This document shows, piece by piece, positions 6,084-13,556 of a DNA stretch of 14,245 nucleotides. Under the pieces are notes generated by a model. That model did not search any database and was not told where the DNA came from. It saw nothing but the letters and a program-made list of their open reading frames with translations. Position 1 is the first letter of the stretch; the number at the start of each line of letters is the position of its first letter. The position numbers and the translations under genes were made by a program. Origin of the DNA: an uncultured Acidobacteriota bacterium (GTDB lineage Bacteria; Acidobacteriota; Blastocatellia; Pyrinomonadales; Pyrinomonadaceae); NCBI GenBank assembly GCA_902826505.1, contig CADEFG010000049.1, positions 1-14,245 on the forward strand, in the 5' to 3' direction.

Positions 6084-8021
6084 TTACAGATTCATTTTTT
6101 GGAGGATTTTTTGAAACCGCGGCTCGCTGCGGATTTTGTCGAAACGCGGCTCGACCTTGACCCACAACATCCGGTCGTCGTGGTTTTCGAAAGACTTTTG
6201 AAGCAGCTCGAGCGCTTTTTCCGTGTTGCCCAATTCGCTGTGCACCGCCGCCAGTTGATAAACCGCGCCCGTATCGGCTTTCGGCAATTGTTCGAGATAA
6301 GCGATCATTTCACGTGCTTTGGCAAAATTGCCCGTGTGCTTGTAAGCGATTGCCAAACTTGCCGACAAACTCGTACTGCCGATTTTGTTGTGGTTGATCT
6401 TTTTTAATTCTTCGGCGGTTTCGATCGCCTTTGCATAATCGCCGGTTCTTTCGTAAGCGATGGCGAGATCGCGCAACGCCTCATATTTATTGTTTTCGAG
6501 CAGGGAAATCTGTTGCGTGAGCGAAATCAGGTCGGCGGTTTGTCGCCGGTAGATTTGAATCACGCGTTTATTGACCAGCACCGTCTTGGAAAGCGGATCG
6601 ATTTCGCGCGCCTTTTCGATCTCGGCAAAAGCTTCGTCGCCGCGTCCCAGAGTGATCAGCAAAAGCGCGTACCATTGCCGCGCATTGACGTAATTCGGGT
6701 TTAGCTCAATCGCGCGTTTGTAATGTTTTTCCGAATTTTCCCAATCCCAATCGTAAGCCCGATAAACCGAACCGAGCGTCGTTTGCGCTTCAGCCAGCGT
6801 TTCGTCCAATTCCAATGCTTTTTGGACATTCAAACGTGTTCTTCGCTGAATGAGATGGCGCGGTTCGTCAAAGTTGATCTGCATTGAATAAGCATCCGCC
6901 AAACCCGAAAAAGCGGGCGCGTAATTCGGGTCTAATTGAAGGGCATGTTCAAATTCGGCAATCGCTTTTTCGAGATTTTCCGCCGTCCGTTTGTCGAAGA
7001 AAAATCGTCCGCGCAAATATGCCTGATAAGCCTCTTGATTTTCAGTGTATCGTTTATAAAATTGTATTTTTTCTGATTCGGTCAAATTCAGCGCGAGCGA
7101 TCTGGCAATCTGTCCGGCAATCGCGTCCTGAAGTTTAAAAAAATCGCCTTCGGTTTCGTCAAAACTATTTGCCCAGATCTGTGCGCCGTCGCGCACGTCG
7201 ATCAACCGGACATTGATCCGCAAACGATTATCGACAGTCTGGATCGAACCTTCCAAAACCGCGTCAACCCGCAGCGCTTCGCCGAATTTGAGGGCGTCCT
7301 GTTCGGTTGCGCCGAATTTTTCGACCGCGCTCAAAGGGCGCACCGCAAAACGGTTCAAACCGCCGAGGCGGCTGATCAGATTATCGGTCAAACCGAGCGA
7401 AAGTGTTTGATTTTGTTCGTCGTCGCTCAAATCTTTCAAAGGCAAAACGGCGACCGATTGAATGTTTCGTGCCGCCACGGGAACGTTCGAAAGATTTTTA
7501 TCGGTCAGTTTCCACCACAAACCGAAACTCGTCACCAACAAAACGCCGAGCAAAACGATGCCGATAAAATGCCATCGGACACGATTTCTTTTCAGATTTT
7601 CGGATTCTTTGAACCGCAAAAACGCCGATTTGAGCGAGCCTTCCTTAACGACTTCGGTTTCGACGCCGGCGTCCGCGCCGTTCTCGGCGATAATTTCCTG
7701 CACGTCGGCAATAAAACGATAGCCTTCTTTCGGAACTGTTTTGATAAATTGCGTTTTTTCCGCGCCGTTCTGGTTGAGTGCTTTGCGGAGCAGCGAAATA
7801 TTGAAATTGATATTGCCTTCTTCGATAAAAGTATCTTTCCAAACCGTTTCAAGCAATTTGTCGCGGCTCACGGTCGTGCCCTGATTTTCGATCAACAGCC
7901 GCAGAATTTCCAAAGCCTTCGGTGTCAAATGCACAATTTCGCCGTGTCGCCGCAAACTCATCTTTTTAGGATCAAAGCGAAAATCACCAAACTCAAAATA
8001 ATGCGCAATTTGTAAAGACAT
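6084..8021 (-). CDS. Membrane-anchored winged-helix regulator with TolB-like and TPR domains (CadC-like architecture)
   Basis: This 645-residue, one-pass membrane protein has four parts. An OmpR/PhoB-type winged helix (about 9-105; LTPKALEILRLLIENQG, the recognition region NINFNISLLRKAL, and the YRF wing) is cytoplasmic. One transmembrane helix follows (about 151-170, WHFIGIVLLGVLLVTSFGLWW core). Next comes a TolB/FlgO-like domain (about 186-310; VAVLPLKDLS, VLEGSIQ, LRINVRLIDVRDGAQIWA). A C-terminal array of tetratricopeptide repeats (about 328-645) ends the protein. Such proteins are known to act as one-component transmembrane regulators, as in CadC, and are abundant in Acidobacteria. I chose the ATG at 8021 because GGTGA lies 8 nt before it; in-frame TTG (8036) and GTG (8033) are alternatives. 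It is divergent from the S74 operon with only 117 bp between starts, so that operon is a plausible target. There is no histidine kinase or receiver domain. Confidence 0.9.
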   Translation of the reverse strand: MSLQIAHYFEFGDFRFDPKKMSLRRHGEIVHLTPKALEILRLLIENQGTTVSRDKLLETVWKDTFIEEGNINFNISLLRKALNQNGAEKTQFIKTVPKEGYRFIADVQEIIAENGADAGVETEVVKEGSLKSAFLRFKESENLKRNRVRWHFIGIVLLGVLLVTSFGLWWKLTDKNLSNVPVAARNIQSVAVLPLKDLSDDEQNQTLSLGLTDNLISRLGGLNRFAVRPLSAVEKFGATEQDALKFGEALRVDAVLEGSIQTVDNRLRINVRLIDVRDGAQIWANSFDETEGDFFKLQDAIAGQIARSLALNLTESEKIQFYKRYTENQEAYQAYLRGRFFFDKRTAENLEKAIAEFEHALQLDPNYAPAFSGLADAYSMQINFDEPRHLIQRRTRLNVQKALELDETLAEAQTTLGSVYRAYDWDWENSEKHYKRAIELNPNYVNARQWYALLLITLGRGDEAFAEIEKAREIDPLSKTVLVNKRVIQIYRRQTADLISLTQQISLLENNKYEALRDLAIAYERTGDYAKAIETAEELKKINHNKIGSTSLSASLAIAYKHTGNFAKAREMIAYLEQLPKADTGAVYQLAAVHSELGNTEKALELLQKSFENHDDRMLWVKVEPRFDKIRSEPRFQKILQKMNL

Positions 8022-8036
8022 TCGGGTTTTCACCAA

Positions 8037-8125
8037 TTCTAATCTTTTCTAACATTTTTTCAAAGTTTATTTTGGCGGCAGCATGTCATTTTGTTTCAAG
8101 AACATCAACCGGAAATCTTTTCTAA
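8037..8125 (+). promoter_or_regulatory. Repeated TTCTAA boxes between divergent regulator and S74 operon
   Basis: The 12-mer AATCTTTTCTAA occurs twice as a direct repeat (8041-8052 and 8114-8125), 73 bp apart, about seven helical turns. A further TTCTAA at 8037-8042 sits exactly 10 bp before the one at 8047-8052, giving a head-to-tail pair as is typical for OmpR/PhoB-family winged helices. The distal box at 8120-8125 lies just before the ribosome-binding site of the S74 gene. The sites could be operators for the divergently encoded regulator; that link is inference, and the region is AT-rich, so chance is not excluded. No convincing -35/-10 pair was found. Confidence 0.35.
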
Positions 8126-8138
8126 AATGGAGTGTAAT

Positions 8139-10565
8139 ATGAAAAAATTCGTGGTCTTTCTATTCGTACTGTTGTCGGTTTGCCTTTTGCAAACTCAGTT
8201 CGGACGGGCGCAATCAGCCGAATTTACATATCAGGGAAGTTTGCAAACGGGCGCGGCGCAGGCAAACGGGAATTTTGATTTCGAGTTTCTGCTCTTTGAC
8301 GCGCTGGCGGGCGGCGCGCAAATCGGCGCGACCGTTTCTTTAAACAATGTCGCGGTCGCGAACGGCGTCTTTGCGGTTCAATTAAATTTCGGCAATCAAT
8401 TTCCGGGCGCGAATCGTTTTCTCGAAATCCGCGTTCGTCCCTCGGGACAAGGCGGCATCACGATCCTTAGTCCGCGTCAAATGATTACCAGCGCACCGTA
8501 TTCGGTCAAAAGTTTGACTGCCGAAAATGCGGCGAATGCCACAAATGCCACAAATGCGATCAACGCGACCACGGCTGTGAATGCTTCGACGGCAAATACG
8601 GCGAACACGGCGACGACCGCCAATAACGCCTTGCAGCTCGGCGGAGTCGCGGCAAATCAATATGTGCTGACGGGTGATACCAGACTTTCGGATGCCAGAA
8701 ATCCTCTGCCGAACAGTTCAAATTACATTCAGAACGGCACGACAATTCAAGGCTCAAGCAATTTCAACATCAGCGGCAACGGCACGATTGGCGGTAATCT
8801 GAACGTCAGCGGAACACTGACGGCAAATCTTCCGGCGGGCGATGACTCGTACATTCAAAACGGCACGACGCAACAATCTTCCAGCAATTTCAACGTGAGC
8901 GGCAACGGCACGGTCGGCGGGACGTTTTCGGGCAATCTGATCAACGCGGCGACGCAATACAACATCAACGGCAGCCGCGTTTTGAGTACCTCGGGAACAA
9001 ATTTGTTTGCCGGCGTTAATGTCGGATTAGCCAATACGACCGGCACAAATAACTCGTTTTTCGGGTCATTTGCCGGACAGTCCAATACGACCGGCAATGA
9101 AAACTCGTTTTTCGGGCATCAATCCGGAACCCTCAATACGACCGGCAATGGCAACTCGTTTTTCGGGAATGCTGCCGGACAGTCTAATACAACCGGCAAT
9201 GGCAACTCATTTTTCGGGGATTTTGCCGGAAGATTCAATTCGGTCGGCATAAACAACTCGTTTTTCGGGGCTTCTGCCGGACAGTCCAACACGACCGGTG
9301 GTGAAAACTCATTTTTCGGGCGCTCTGCCGGACAGTCCAACACGACGGGCTCTGAAAATTCGTTCTTCGGGCGTTCTGCCGGATCATCTAACACGACCGG
9401 GGGGGAAAACTCGTTTTTCGGGTTTGGGGTCGGATTCTTTAATACAACGGGCTCTGAAAATTCGTTTTTTGGATTTCAATCCGGATCATCAAATACGACC
9501 GGCACCTCCAATTCGTTTTTCGGATATTTATCCGGAGACTCCAATACGACCGGTGATGACAACGCATTTTTTGGGACATTTGCCGGAAGTCAAAATACGA
9601 CCGGCATAAATAACTCATTTTTCGGGGGTAATGCCGGAACCCTCAATACGACCGGCATTGGCAACGCGTTTTTCGGAAAACAAACAGGTCTGACAAACAC
9701 GACCGGCTCACTTAATACACTGATCGGAACATCGGCAAATGTCACCGTTAACAATCTGACCAACGCGACGGCAATCGGCTCATTCGCGGCGGTTTCACAA
9801 AGCAATTCTTTGGTGCTTGGCAGTATTAACGGAATTAATAGCGCAACGGCTGATACGAATGTCGGCATCGGGACGACCGCCCCCGCCCGCCGGCTTCATA
9901 TTCTTGGCGCGGGTAATCAGGAATTGATGATCGAAAGCTCCGATGTCGGCGGCATAAAATGGACGATTCAATCTTCCTCGGGCGCGGCGGGCGGGCGATT
10001 TGAAATAGTTGACCGCACTGCCGTCGCAAACCGTTTTACGATTCTCGCGAACGGTTTTGTCGGCATCGGCACGACCGCGCCCAACGACCGGCTCGATGTC
10101 AACGGGACGATCGGCGTCGCGTCGCTCGGCGCGGCAGGTTCAACCCAACTTTGCCGCAATGCTTCGAATCAAATTTCATCCTGTTCATCGTCAATTCGCT
10201 ACAAATCAAATATCAAAGCGTTTAGTCCGGGACTTGATTTAATCAGACGCTTGCGACCTGTTTCGTTTAACTGGAAAGCCGATAACCTTTTGGATTTAGG
10301 CTTGGTCGCCGAAGAAGTCGCCGAGATTACGCCGCTTTTGACGACCGTTAACGAGAAAGGCGAAACGGAAGGGGTCAAATATGACCGCGTTGGCGTGGTG
10401 CTCGTCAACGCCGTCAACGAACAACAAGTGCAAATCGAAGCGCAAGCCCGACAGCTTGACGAGCAAAAGCAGATCATTCAAAAGCAACAATCTGAGATCG
10501 ACCAATTGAAGGCGTTGGTTTGTTCACAAAATCAAACGGCGCCGATCTGTCAGCCGAAAAAATAA
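8139..10565 (+). CDS. Secreted tail-fibre-like protein with NTTG/NSFFG repeats and C-terminal S74 chaperone domain
   Basis: This 808-residue protein starts at ATG 8139 with GGAG 6 nt upstream. This start gives a clean signal peptide (MKKFVVFLFVLLSVCLLQTQ, cleavage near AQS at 25-26), whereas the longer frame from 8091 would not. After a beta domain (about 27-125) come an Asn/Ala/Thr-rich stretch (130-163) and a GG..A.QYVLTGDTRLSDARNP motif, seen in phage-like fibres. Two copies of a YIQNGTT...SGNGT unit lie near 197 and 238. Fourteen 17-residue repeats follow (299-536), then two VGIGTTAP units. The C-terminal peptidase-S74 intramolecular chaperone begins near 684. S684 and K689 fit the known Ser-Lys self-cleavage dyad (S-x4-K), and LGLVAEEVAE and GVKYDRV are typical. 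A coiled coil and a Cys-containing tail end it. S74 domains assist trimerisation, so a cell-surface or secreted fibre is likely. It is followed after 14 bp by the FG-GAP gene. Confidence 0.88.
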   Translation: MKKFVVFLFVLLSVCLLQTQFGRAQSAEFTYQGSLQTGAAQANGNFDFEFLLFDALAGGAQIGATVSLNNVAVANGVFAVQLNFGNQFPGANRFLEIRVRPSGQGGITILSPRQMITSAPYSVKSLTAENAANATNATNAINATTAVNASTANTANTATTANNALQLGGVAANQYVLTGDTRLSDARNPLPNSSNYIQNGTTIQGSSNFNISGNGTIGGNLNVSGTLTANLPAGDDSYIQNGTTQQSSSNFNVSGNGTVGGTFSGNLINAATQYNINGSRVLSTSGTNLFAGVNVGLANTTGTNNSFFGSFAGQSNTTGNENSFFGHQSGTLNTTGNGNSFFGNAAGQSNTTGNGNSFFGDFAGRFNSVGINNSFFGASAGQSNTTGGENSFFGRSAGQSNTTGSENSFFGRSAGSSNTTGGENSFFGFGVGFFNTTGSENSFFGFQSGSSNTTGTSNSFFGYLSGDSNTTGDDNAFFGTFAGSQNTTGINNSFFGGNAGTLNTTGIGNAFFGKQTGLTNTTGSLNTLIGTSANVTVNNLTNATAIGSFAAVSQSNSLVLGSINGINSATADTNVGIGTTAPARRLHILGAGNQELMIESSDVGGIKWTIQSSSGAAGGRFEIVDRTAVANRFTILANGFVGIGTTAPNDRLDVNGTIGVASLGAAGSTQLCRNASNQISSCSSSIRYKSNIKAFSPGLDLIRRLRPVSFNWKADNLLDLGLVAEEVAEITPLLTTVNEKGETEGVKYDRVGVVLVNAVNEQQVQIEAQARQLDEQKQIIQKQQSEIDQLKALVCSQNQTAPICQPKK
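9033..9746 (+). repeat. Fourteen tandem 51-bp (17-residue) repeats in the S74 protein
   Basis: The consensus is N-T-T-G-x-x-N-S-F-F-G-x-x-A/S-G-x-x. Thirteen copies are well conserved. The fifth begins NSVG, and the last (9696-9746) degenerates to LNTLIG. Each copy is exactly 51 bp with no indels. Nucleotide identity between copies is high in the NTTG and NSFFG parts, while positions 5-6, 12-13 and 16-17 vary. The pattern resembles the beta-roll repeats of trimeric adhesin heads, and probably gives a stacked fibre shaft. Such an array could change length by slippage or recombination. Confidence 0.93.
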
Positions 10566-10579
10566 AGAGGAAAAAATCA

Positions 10580-11680
10580 ATGCTGAGATATTTTAGTGCC
10601 GTTCAAATCGTCAACGCTTTTGTTTTGTTTGTTTCCGTTTCAATTTTCGGACAATCGGGCGGTTCGTTTACAATCGAGAAATCGGTCATCTCGGCGGGCG
10701 GCGGGCGCGCGGCGGGCGGCAATTTCACGCTTGACGGCAGCCTTGGGCAACCGCTCGCCGGAACCCGAAGCACGGGCGCGAACTTTGCTGTCTTGTCAGG
10801 GTTCTGGGCTTCGACGATTAATAATCAAACTCTTCGCCGCGCTCCGTTTGATTTTGACGGCGACCATAAAACCGATCTTTCGATCTTTCGCCCCGTGCCC
10901 GCCGAATGGTGGTATCTGCGCTCGTCCGACGGGCAGGTTCCCGCCGCGCAATTCGGAAATTCAACCGATAAACTGACGCCCGGAGATTTTACCGGCGACG
11001 GCAAAACCGACATCGCGCTCTGGCGCCCAGCTTCGGGCTTTTGGTTTATTCTTCGTTCGGAAAACGGCTCATTCTTTTCGTTCCCGTTCGGGACGGCGGG
11101 CGATGTTCCAACGCCTGCCGATTTTGACGGCGACGGACGAACCGATGCCGCCGTTTTTCGTCCATCGATCGCGACCTGGTTTATCCTGCGTTCTTCGGAC
11201 GGCGGCACGACGATCGCCAGTTTTGGCGCGGCGGGCGATCTGCCCGTGACGGCGGATTACGACGGCGACTCGAAATCCGACATCGCCATTTTCCGTCCGA
11301 ATGCACCGAACGGCGCGGAATGGTGGTATGCAAAAAGCTCGAACGGACAAACCGCCGCGCTCCAATTCGGATCAAGCACGGACAAACCCGTGCCGGGCGA
11401 TTACACGGGTGATGGTAAATCAGACATTGCTTTTTTCCGACCGTCAACCGGATTCTGGTTTATTTTACGCAGTGAAGATAATTCGTTCTTTTCATTCCCG
11501 TTCGGCGCGGCGGGCGATCTGCCGACACCGGGCGATTACGACGGCGACGGCAAAACGGACGCGGGCGTCTTTCGACCGGCAACCGCCAATTGGTTTATCA
11601 ATCGTTCGGGCAGCGGAGTTTTGATCCAGCAATTCGGACTCGCGACCGACCGACCGGTGCCGAATGCTTTTGTTCCATAG
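10580..11680 (+). CDS. Secreted QSGG/GFW-domain protein with six FG-GAP/VCBS-like repeats
   Basis: This 366-residue protein starts at ATG 10580, preceded by AGAGGA with 8 nt spacing, 14 bp after the stop of the S74 gene; the unit is surely cotranscribed. A signal peptide (about 1-24, ending IFGQ) leads into a domain of about 50 residues with QSGG (25-28), VISAGGG, GGNF, GQPLAG (56-61) and GFW (74-76). The same layout is seen in the gene at 13557-14072. Six Ca-binding-type loops follow at residues 91, 136, 181, 226, 274 and 319 (DFDGDHKTD, DFTGDGKTD, DFDGDGRTD, DYDGDSKSD, DYTGDGKSD, DYDGDGKTD). Each heads a 45-48-residue repeat ending in FRP and WFI/WWY strands. Such repeats form beta-propellers in integrin-like and other surface proteins. 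Repeats 1-3 and 4-6 match as a block. The function is unknown; adhesion or binding at the cell surface together with the S74 fibre is inferred. Confidence 0.88.
   Translation: MLRYFSAVQIVNAFVLFVSVSIFGQSGGSFTIEKSVISAGGGRAAGGNFTLDGSLGQPLAGTRSTGANFAVLSGFWASTINNQTLRRAPFDFDGDHKTDLSIFRPVPAEWWYLRSSDGQVPAAQFGNSTDKLTPGDFTGDGKTDIALWRPASGFWFILRSENGSFFSFPFGTAGDVPTPADFDGDGRTDAAVFRPSIATWFILRSSDGGTTIASFGAAGDLPVTADYDGDSKSDIAIFRPNAPNGAEWWYAKSSNGQTAALQFGSSTDKPVPGDYTGDGKSDIAFFRPSTGFWFILRSEDNSFFSFPFGAAGDLPTPGDYDGDGKTDAGVFRPATANWFINRSGSGVLIQQFGLATDRPVPNAFVP
10850..11672 (+). repeat. Six FG-GAP-like repeats arranged as a duplicated triplet
   Basis: The D-x-D/T-G-D-x-K/R-x-D loops start at bases 10850, 10985, 11120, 11255, 11399 and 11534, giving spacings of 135, 135, 135, 144 and 135 bp. 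Units 1 and 4 share EWWY...SS.GQ and QFG.STDK. Units 2 and 5 share GFWFILRSE and SFFSFPFG. Units 3 and 6 share the A.WFI.RS end. This shows that a three-repeat block was duplicated. The only length change is a three-residue insertion (NAPNGAEWW region) in unit 4. Confidence 0.85.
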
Positions 11681-11723
11681 CCAAAGTGAGTTTTTAAGTT
11701 CTTTTGATTGAGGTTGCAATTTA

Positions 11724-12194
11724 CTAAAAATAAAGATATTTCTGATCGGCACTCGGCAGCCAGCCAACGCCGCCGCAATTGCAGCGGATTGATTTTGCTA
11801 GAACCTCAATGTGAGCAAATTCTTTATTAATTCCTGTTCCGTCGCAACCCGGACAAATAATTGATTCAGGATTGCGAATAGGCATTAGTTCTTTCAATTC
11901 AGAATATTTTTTAGCGGTATCGGACAAAACCATATTGATGATTTTTTGATTGGTTTCGGTTTTGATTAAATAAGGCTTTTCATATTTAAAGAGAATTATT
12001 TCCTTACTCGGCGTAATTCCCCAACATTCAAACCAATCAAACGCAATGGGCAGAGTATTGATTTCTCCGGCAATTTTTCGCAAATCAACTTTTTCCTCGG
12101 AATTATCGGTGCCAACTAAAAAAAGCTCTGAATCAGCAACAAATTCGTCAATCACTTTTTGAATTTTGTCTGATAATTCACGCGAGATTTTCAT
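11724..12194 (-). CDS. Hypothetical protein with C-terminal zinc-ribbon-like CxxC...CxC motif
   Basis: I do not recognise this 156-residue protein. It has no signal peptide or membrane segment. The N-terminal part (about 1-107) is a mixed alpha/beta region with a central DWFECWGITPS stretch. The C-terminus carries CPGCDGTG (C114, C117) and CNCGGVGW (C138, C140), a Cys arrangement like DnaJ-type zinc ribbons, probably binding one Zn. Its ATG overlaps the TGA of the upstream aminotransferase gene by 4 bp (ATGA at 12194-12191), which implies translational coupling and a shared transcript. Base composition is clearly more AT-rich than in the neighbouring genes, with many AAA, TTT and ATT codons, which may indicate a recent arrival. 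It ends 43 bp from the convergent FG-GAP gene; that short gap holds no clear terminator hairpin. A role tied to the aminotransferase is possible but unproven. Confidence 0.8.
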   Translation of the reverse strand: MKISRELSDKIQKVIDEFVADSELFLVGTDNSEEKVDLRKIAGEINTLPIAFDWFECWGITPSKEIILFKYEKPYLIKTETNQKIINMVLSDTAKKYSELKELMPIRNPESIICPGCDGTGINKEFAHIEVLAKSIRCNCGGVGWLPSADQKYLYF

Positions 12195-13408
12195 ACGCTT
12201 GCCGTTGCGTCGGTTTGTGCATTGAACAAACTTTTCATGCGCTCGATCGCGGTGTGCAGATTTTCCATTGAGGTCGCATAAGATAGCCGCAGAAATCCGT
12301 CCGCACCGAAGCCTTCGCCGTCGGTCGTGACGACCTGCGCTTCGGTCAGAAGATAGTCGGCGACATCGGCAGACGCGGCAAATTTTTCGCCTAAAAGACC
12401 GCGCACGTCAACAAAGGCGTAAAACGCGCCTTCCGGGTTAGCGCATTTGAAACCTTGAATTTTATTGAGTTCGGGAATCAGCCAATCGCGCCGGCGTTTG
12501 TATTCGGCGAGCATTTCCTGCACCGCCGCCATCGATTCTTCGCGGCGTTCCATCGCGCGGGCACAGGCGTATTGGACAAAAGAAGTCGGGTGCGTGGCGG
12601 AATGACTTTGCAGTTTGATGATCGCCTGCGTCCACGCCTCGTTCGCGATCGTGTAGCCGATGCGCCAGCCGGTCATCGCGTAGGTTTTTGAAAACGAGCC
12701 CGCAACGCAGACAAACCGGCGCAATTCTTCGGGCAAAACAGCGGACGTGAAAACTTCCGCCGGTTGATAAACAAAATAAAGATAACATTCATCGGTCAGG
12801 ACATAAACGCCGCGTTCGGCGCAAACTTCGATGATCTTCCGCATTTCGTCCGAAGGAATAACTCTGCCGCTCGGATTGCTCGGCGAATTGACGATCAAAA
12901 GTTTGGTTTTGTCGGTGATCGCGCCCGCGACCTGTTCGGCGCTCAAGATAAAATCGGTTTCCTCGGTTTCGATGTAAACCGGCGTCGCGCCCGTAAAATT
13001 GACGATCTCGGGAAACGTCACCCAGTACGGTTTCGGGATCAAACATTCGTCGCCTTTATTTAAAATCGTGCAAGCCGCGTTAAAAAGCGCCTGTTTGCCG
13101 CCGCACGATGCGGCGATTTCCTTTGGCGAAATCGCCGCGCCGAATTGTTCGCCGTAAAAATGGGCGACCGCGTGCGTGAACGGTTTCATCCCGGCGGCGG
13201 CGGTATATTTCGTGATGTTTTTGTGCAGACCTTCGATCGCCAGATCCTTGATAAATTCGGGCGTCGGGAAATCGGGTTCGCCGACCGTCAGATCAATTAC
13301 GTCAAAGCCTTGCTCGCGCAAATTGGCGGCGGCTTGCATTGCCTTGAACGTCGAGGACGTTTTCATGCGGGCGACATTTTCGGAAACCGGAAAAGAAGTC
13401 ATAATCAT
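12191..13408 (-). CDS. PLP-dependent class I/II aminotransferase (aspartate aminotransferase-like)
   Basis: This 405-residue, complete fold-type I aminotransferase moves an amino group between an amino acid and a 2-oxo acid with pyridoxal phosphate. Visible landmarks are TVGEPDFPTP (41-50, substrate loop), GGKQALFNA (103-111, phosphate-binding loop), VNSPSNPSG (173-181, N174 region), TDECY (205-209, D206 and Y209 contacting the cofactor), SGSFSKTYAMTGWRIGY with the Schiff-base lysine K241, NPEGAFYAF (324-332), and FLRLSYA with R374 binding the substrate carboxylate. This pattern is that of the subgroup Ib aspartate/prephenate-type enzymes rather than E. coli AspC. The exact substrate cannot be fixed from sequence. 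ATG at 13408 or 13402 could start it; neither has a clear Shine-Dalgarno. It is coupled by ATGA overlap to the small downstream gene. Confidence 0.94.
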   Translation of the reverse strand: MIMTSFPVSENVARMKTSSTFKAMQAAANLREQGFDVIDLTVGEPDFPTPEFIKDLAIEGLHKNITKYTAAAGMKPFTHAVAHFYGEQFGAAISPKEIAASCGGKQALFNAACTILNKGDECLIPKPYWVTFPEIVNFTGATPVYIETEETDFILSAEQVAGAITDKTKLLIVNSPSNPSGRVIPSDEMRKIIEVCAERGVYVLTDECYLYFVYQPAEVFTSAVLPEELRRFVCVAGSFSKTYAMTGWRIGYTIANEAWTQAIIKLQSHSATHPTSFVQYACARAMERREESMAAVQEMLAEYKRRRDWLIPELNKIQGFKCANPEGAFYAFVDVRGLLGEKFAASADVADYLLTEAQVVTTDGEGFGADGFLRLSYATSMENLHTAIERMKSLFNAQTDATASV

Positions 13409-13478
13409 CAGTATTAAATGCTAAACGGCGCAGCCATTCAAATTTGCAACTGATTTTACACGATTTTTTGCTTGGTCA

Positions 13479-13497
13479 CGAAATCCGAAATGCGGAA
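13479..13497 (-). repeat. Copy of the heptameric repeat upstream of the aminotransferase gene
   Basis: Read on the minus strand this is TTCCGCATTTCGGATTTCG. It matches GTCCGAATTTCGGATTCCG at 3251-3269 (plus strand) at 16 of 19 positions, and again shows a 7-bp period (GAAATCC, GAAATGC, GGAAATT on the plus strand). It lies about 70 bp before the aminotransferase start, in the same orientation relative to the gene as the infB-rbfA copy. No other feature was found in the 13409-13556 spacer. Confidence 0.5.
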
Positions 13498-13556
13498 ATT
13501 CTTGAGTTTTGGAAATAAAGTTGAATTATGCTGGAATGGTTTTGATAAATTTCAGT

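Noticed and set aside
7407..8015. A 202-codon plus-strand frame opposite the winged-helix regulator
   Set aside because: The winged-helix and TM sequence is clearly coded on the minus strand; this frame shows no recognisable protein features.
8530..8640. Asn/Ala/Thr-rich segment as a CRISPR-like or regulatory repeat
   Set aside because: It is in-frame coding sequence of a low-complexity protein stretch, with no spacers or conserved repeat unit.
9119..9394. Repetitive minus-strand and frame-shifted frames (e.g. PAERPKNE repeats) in the NTTG array
   Set aside because: The repeats arise because the 51-bp unit is repetitive in every frame; only the plus-strand frame from 8139 has a signal peptide and S74 domain.
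8091..10565. Phage origin of the S74/tail-fibre-like gene
   Set aside because: It has a signal peptide and there are no phage structural, integrase or lysis genes nearby; such proteins are frequent in cellular genomes.
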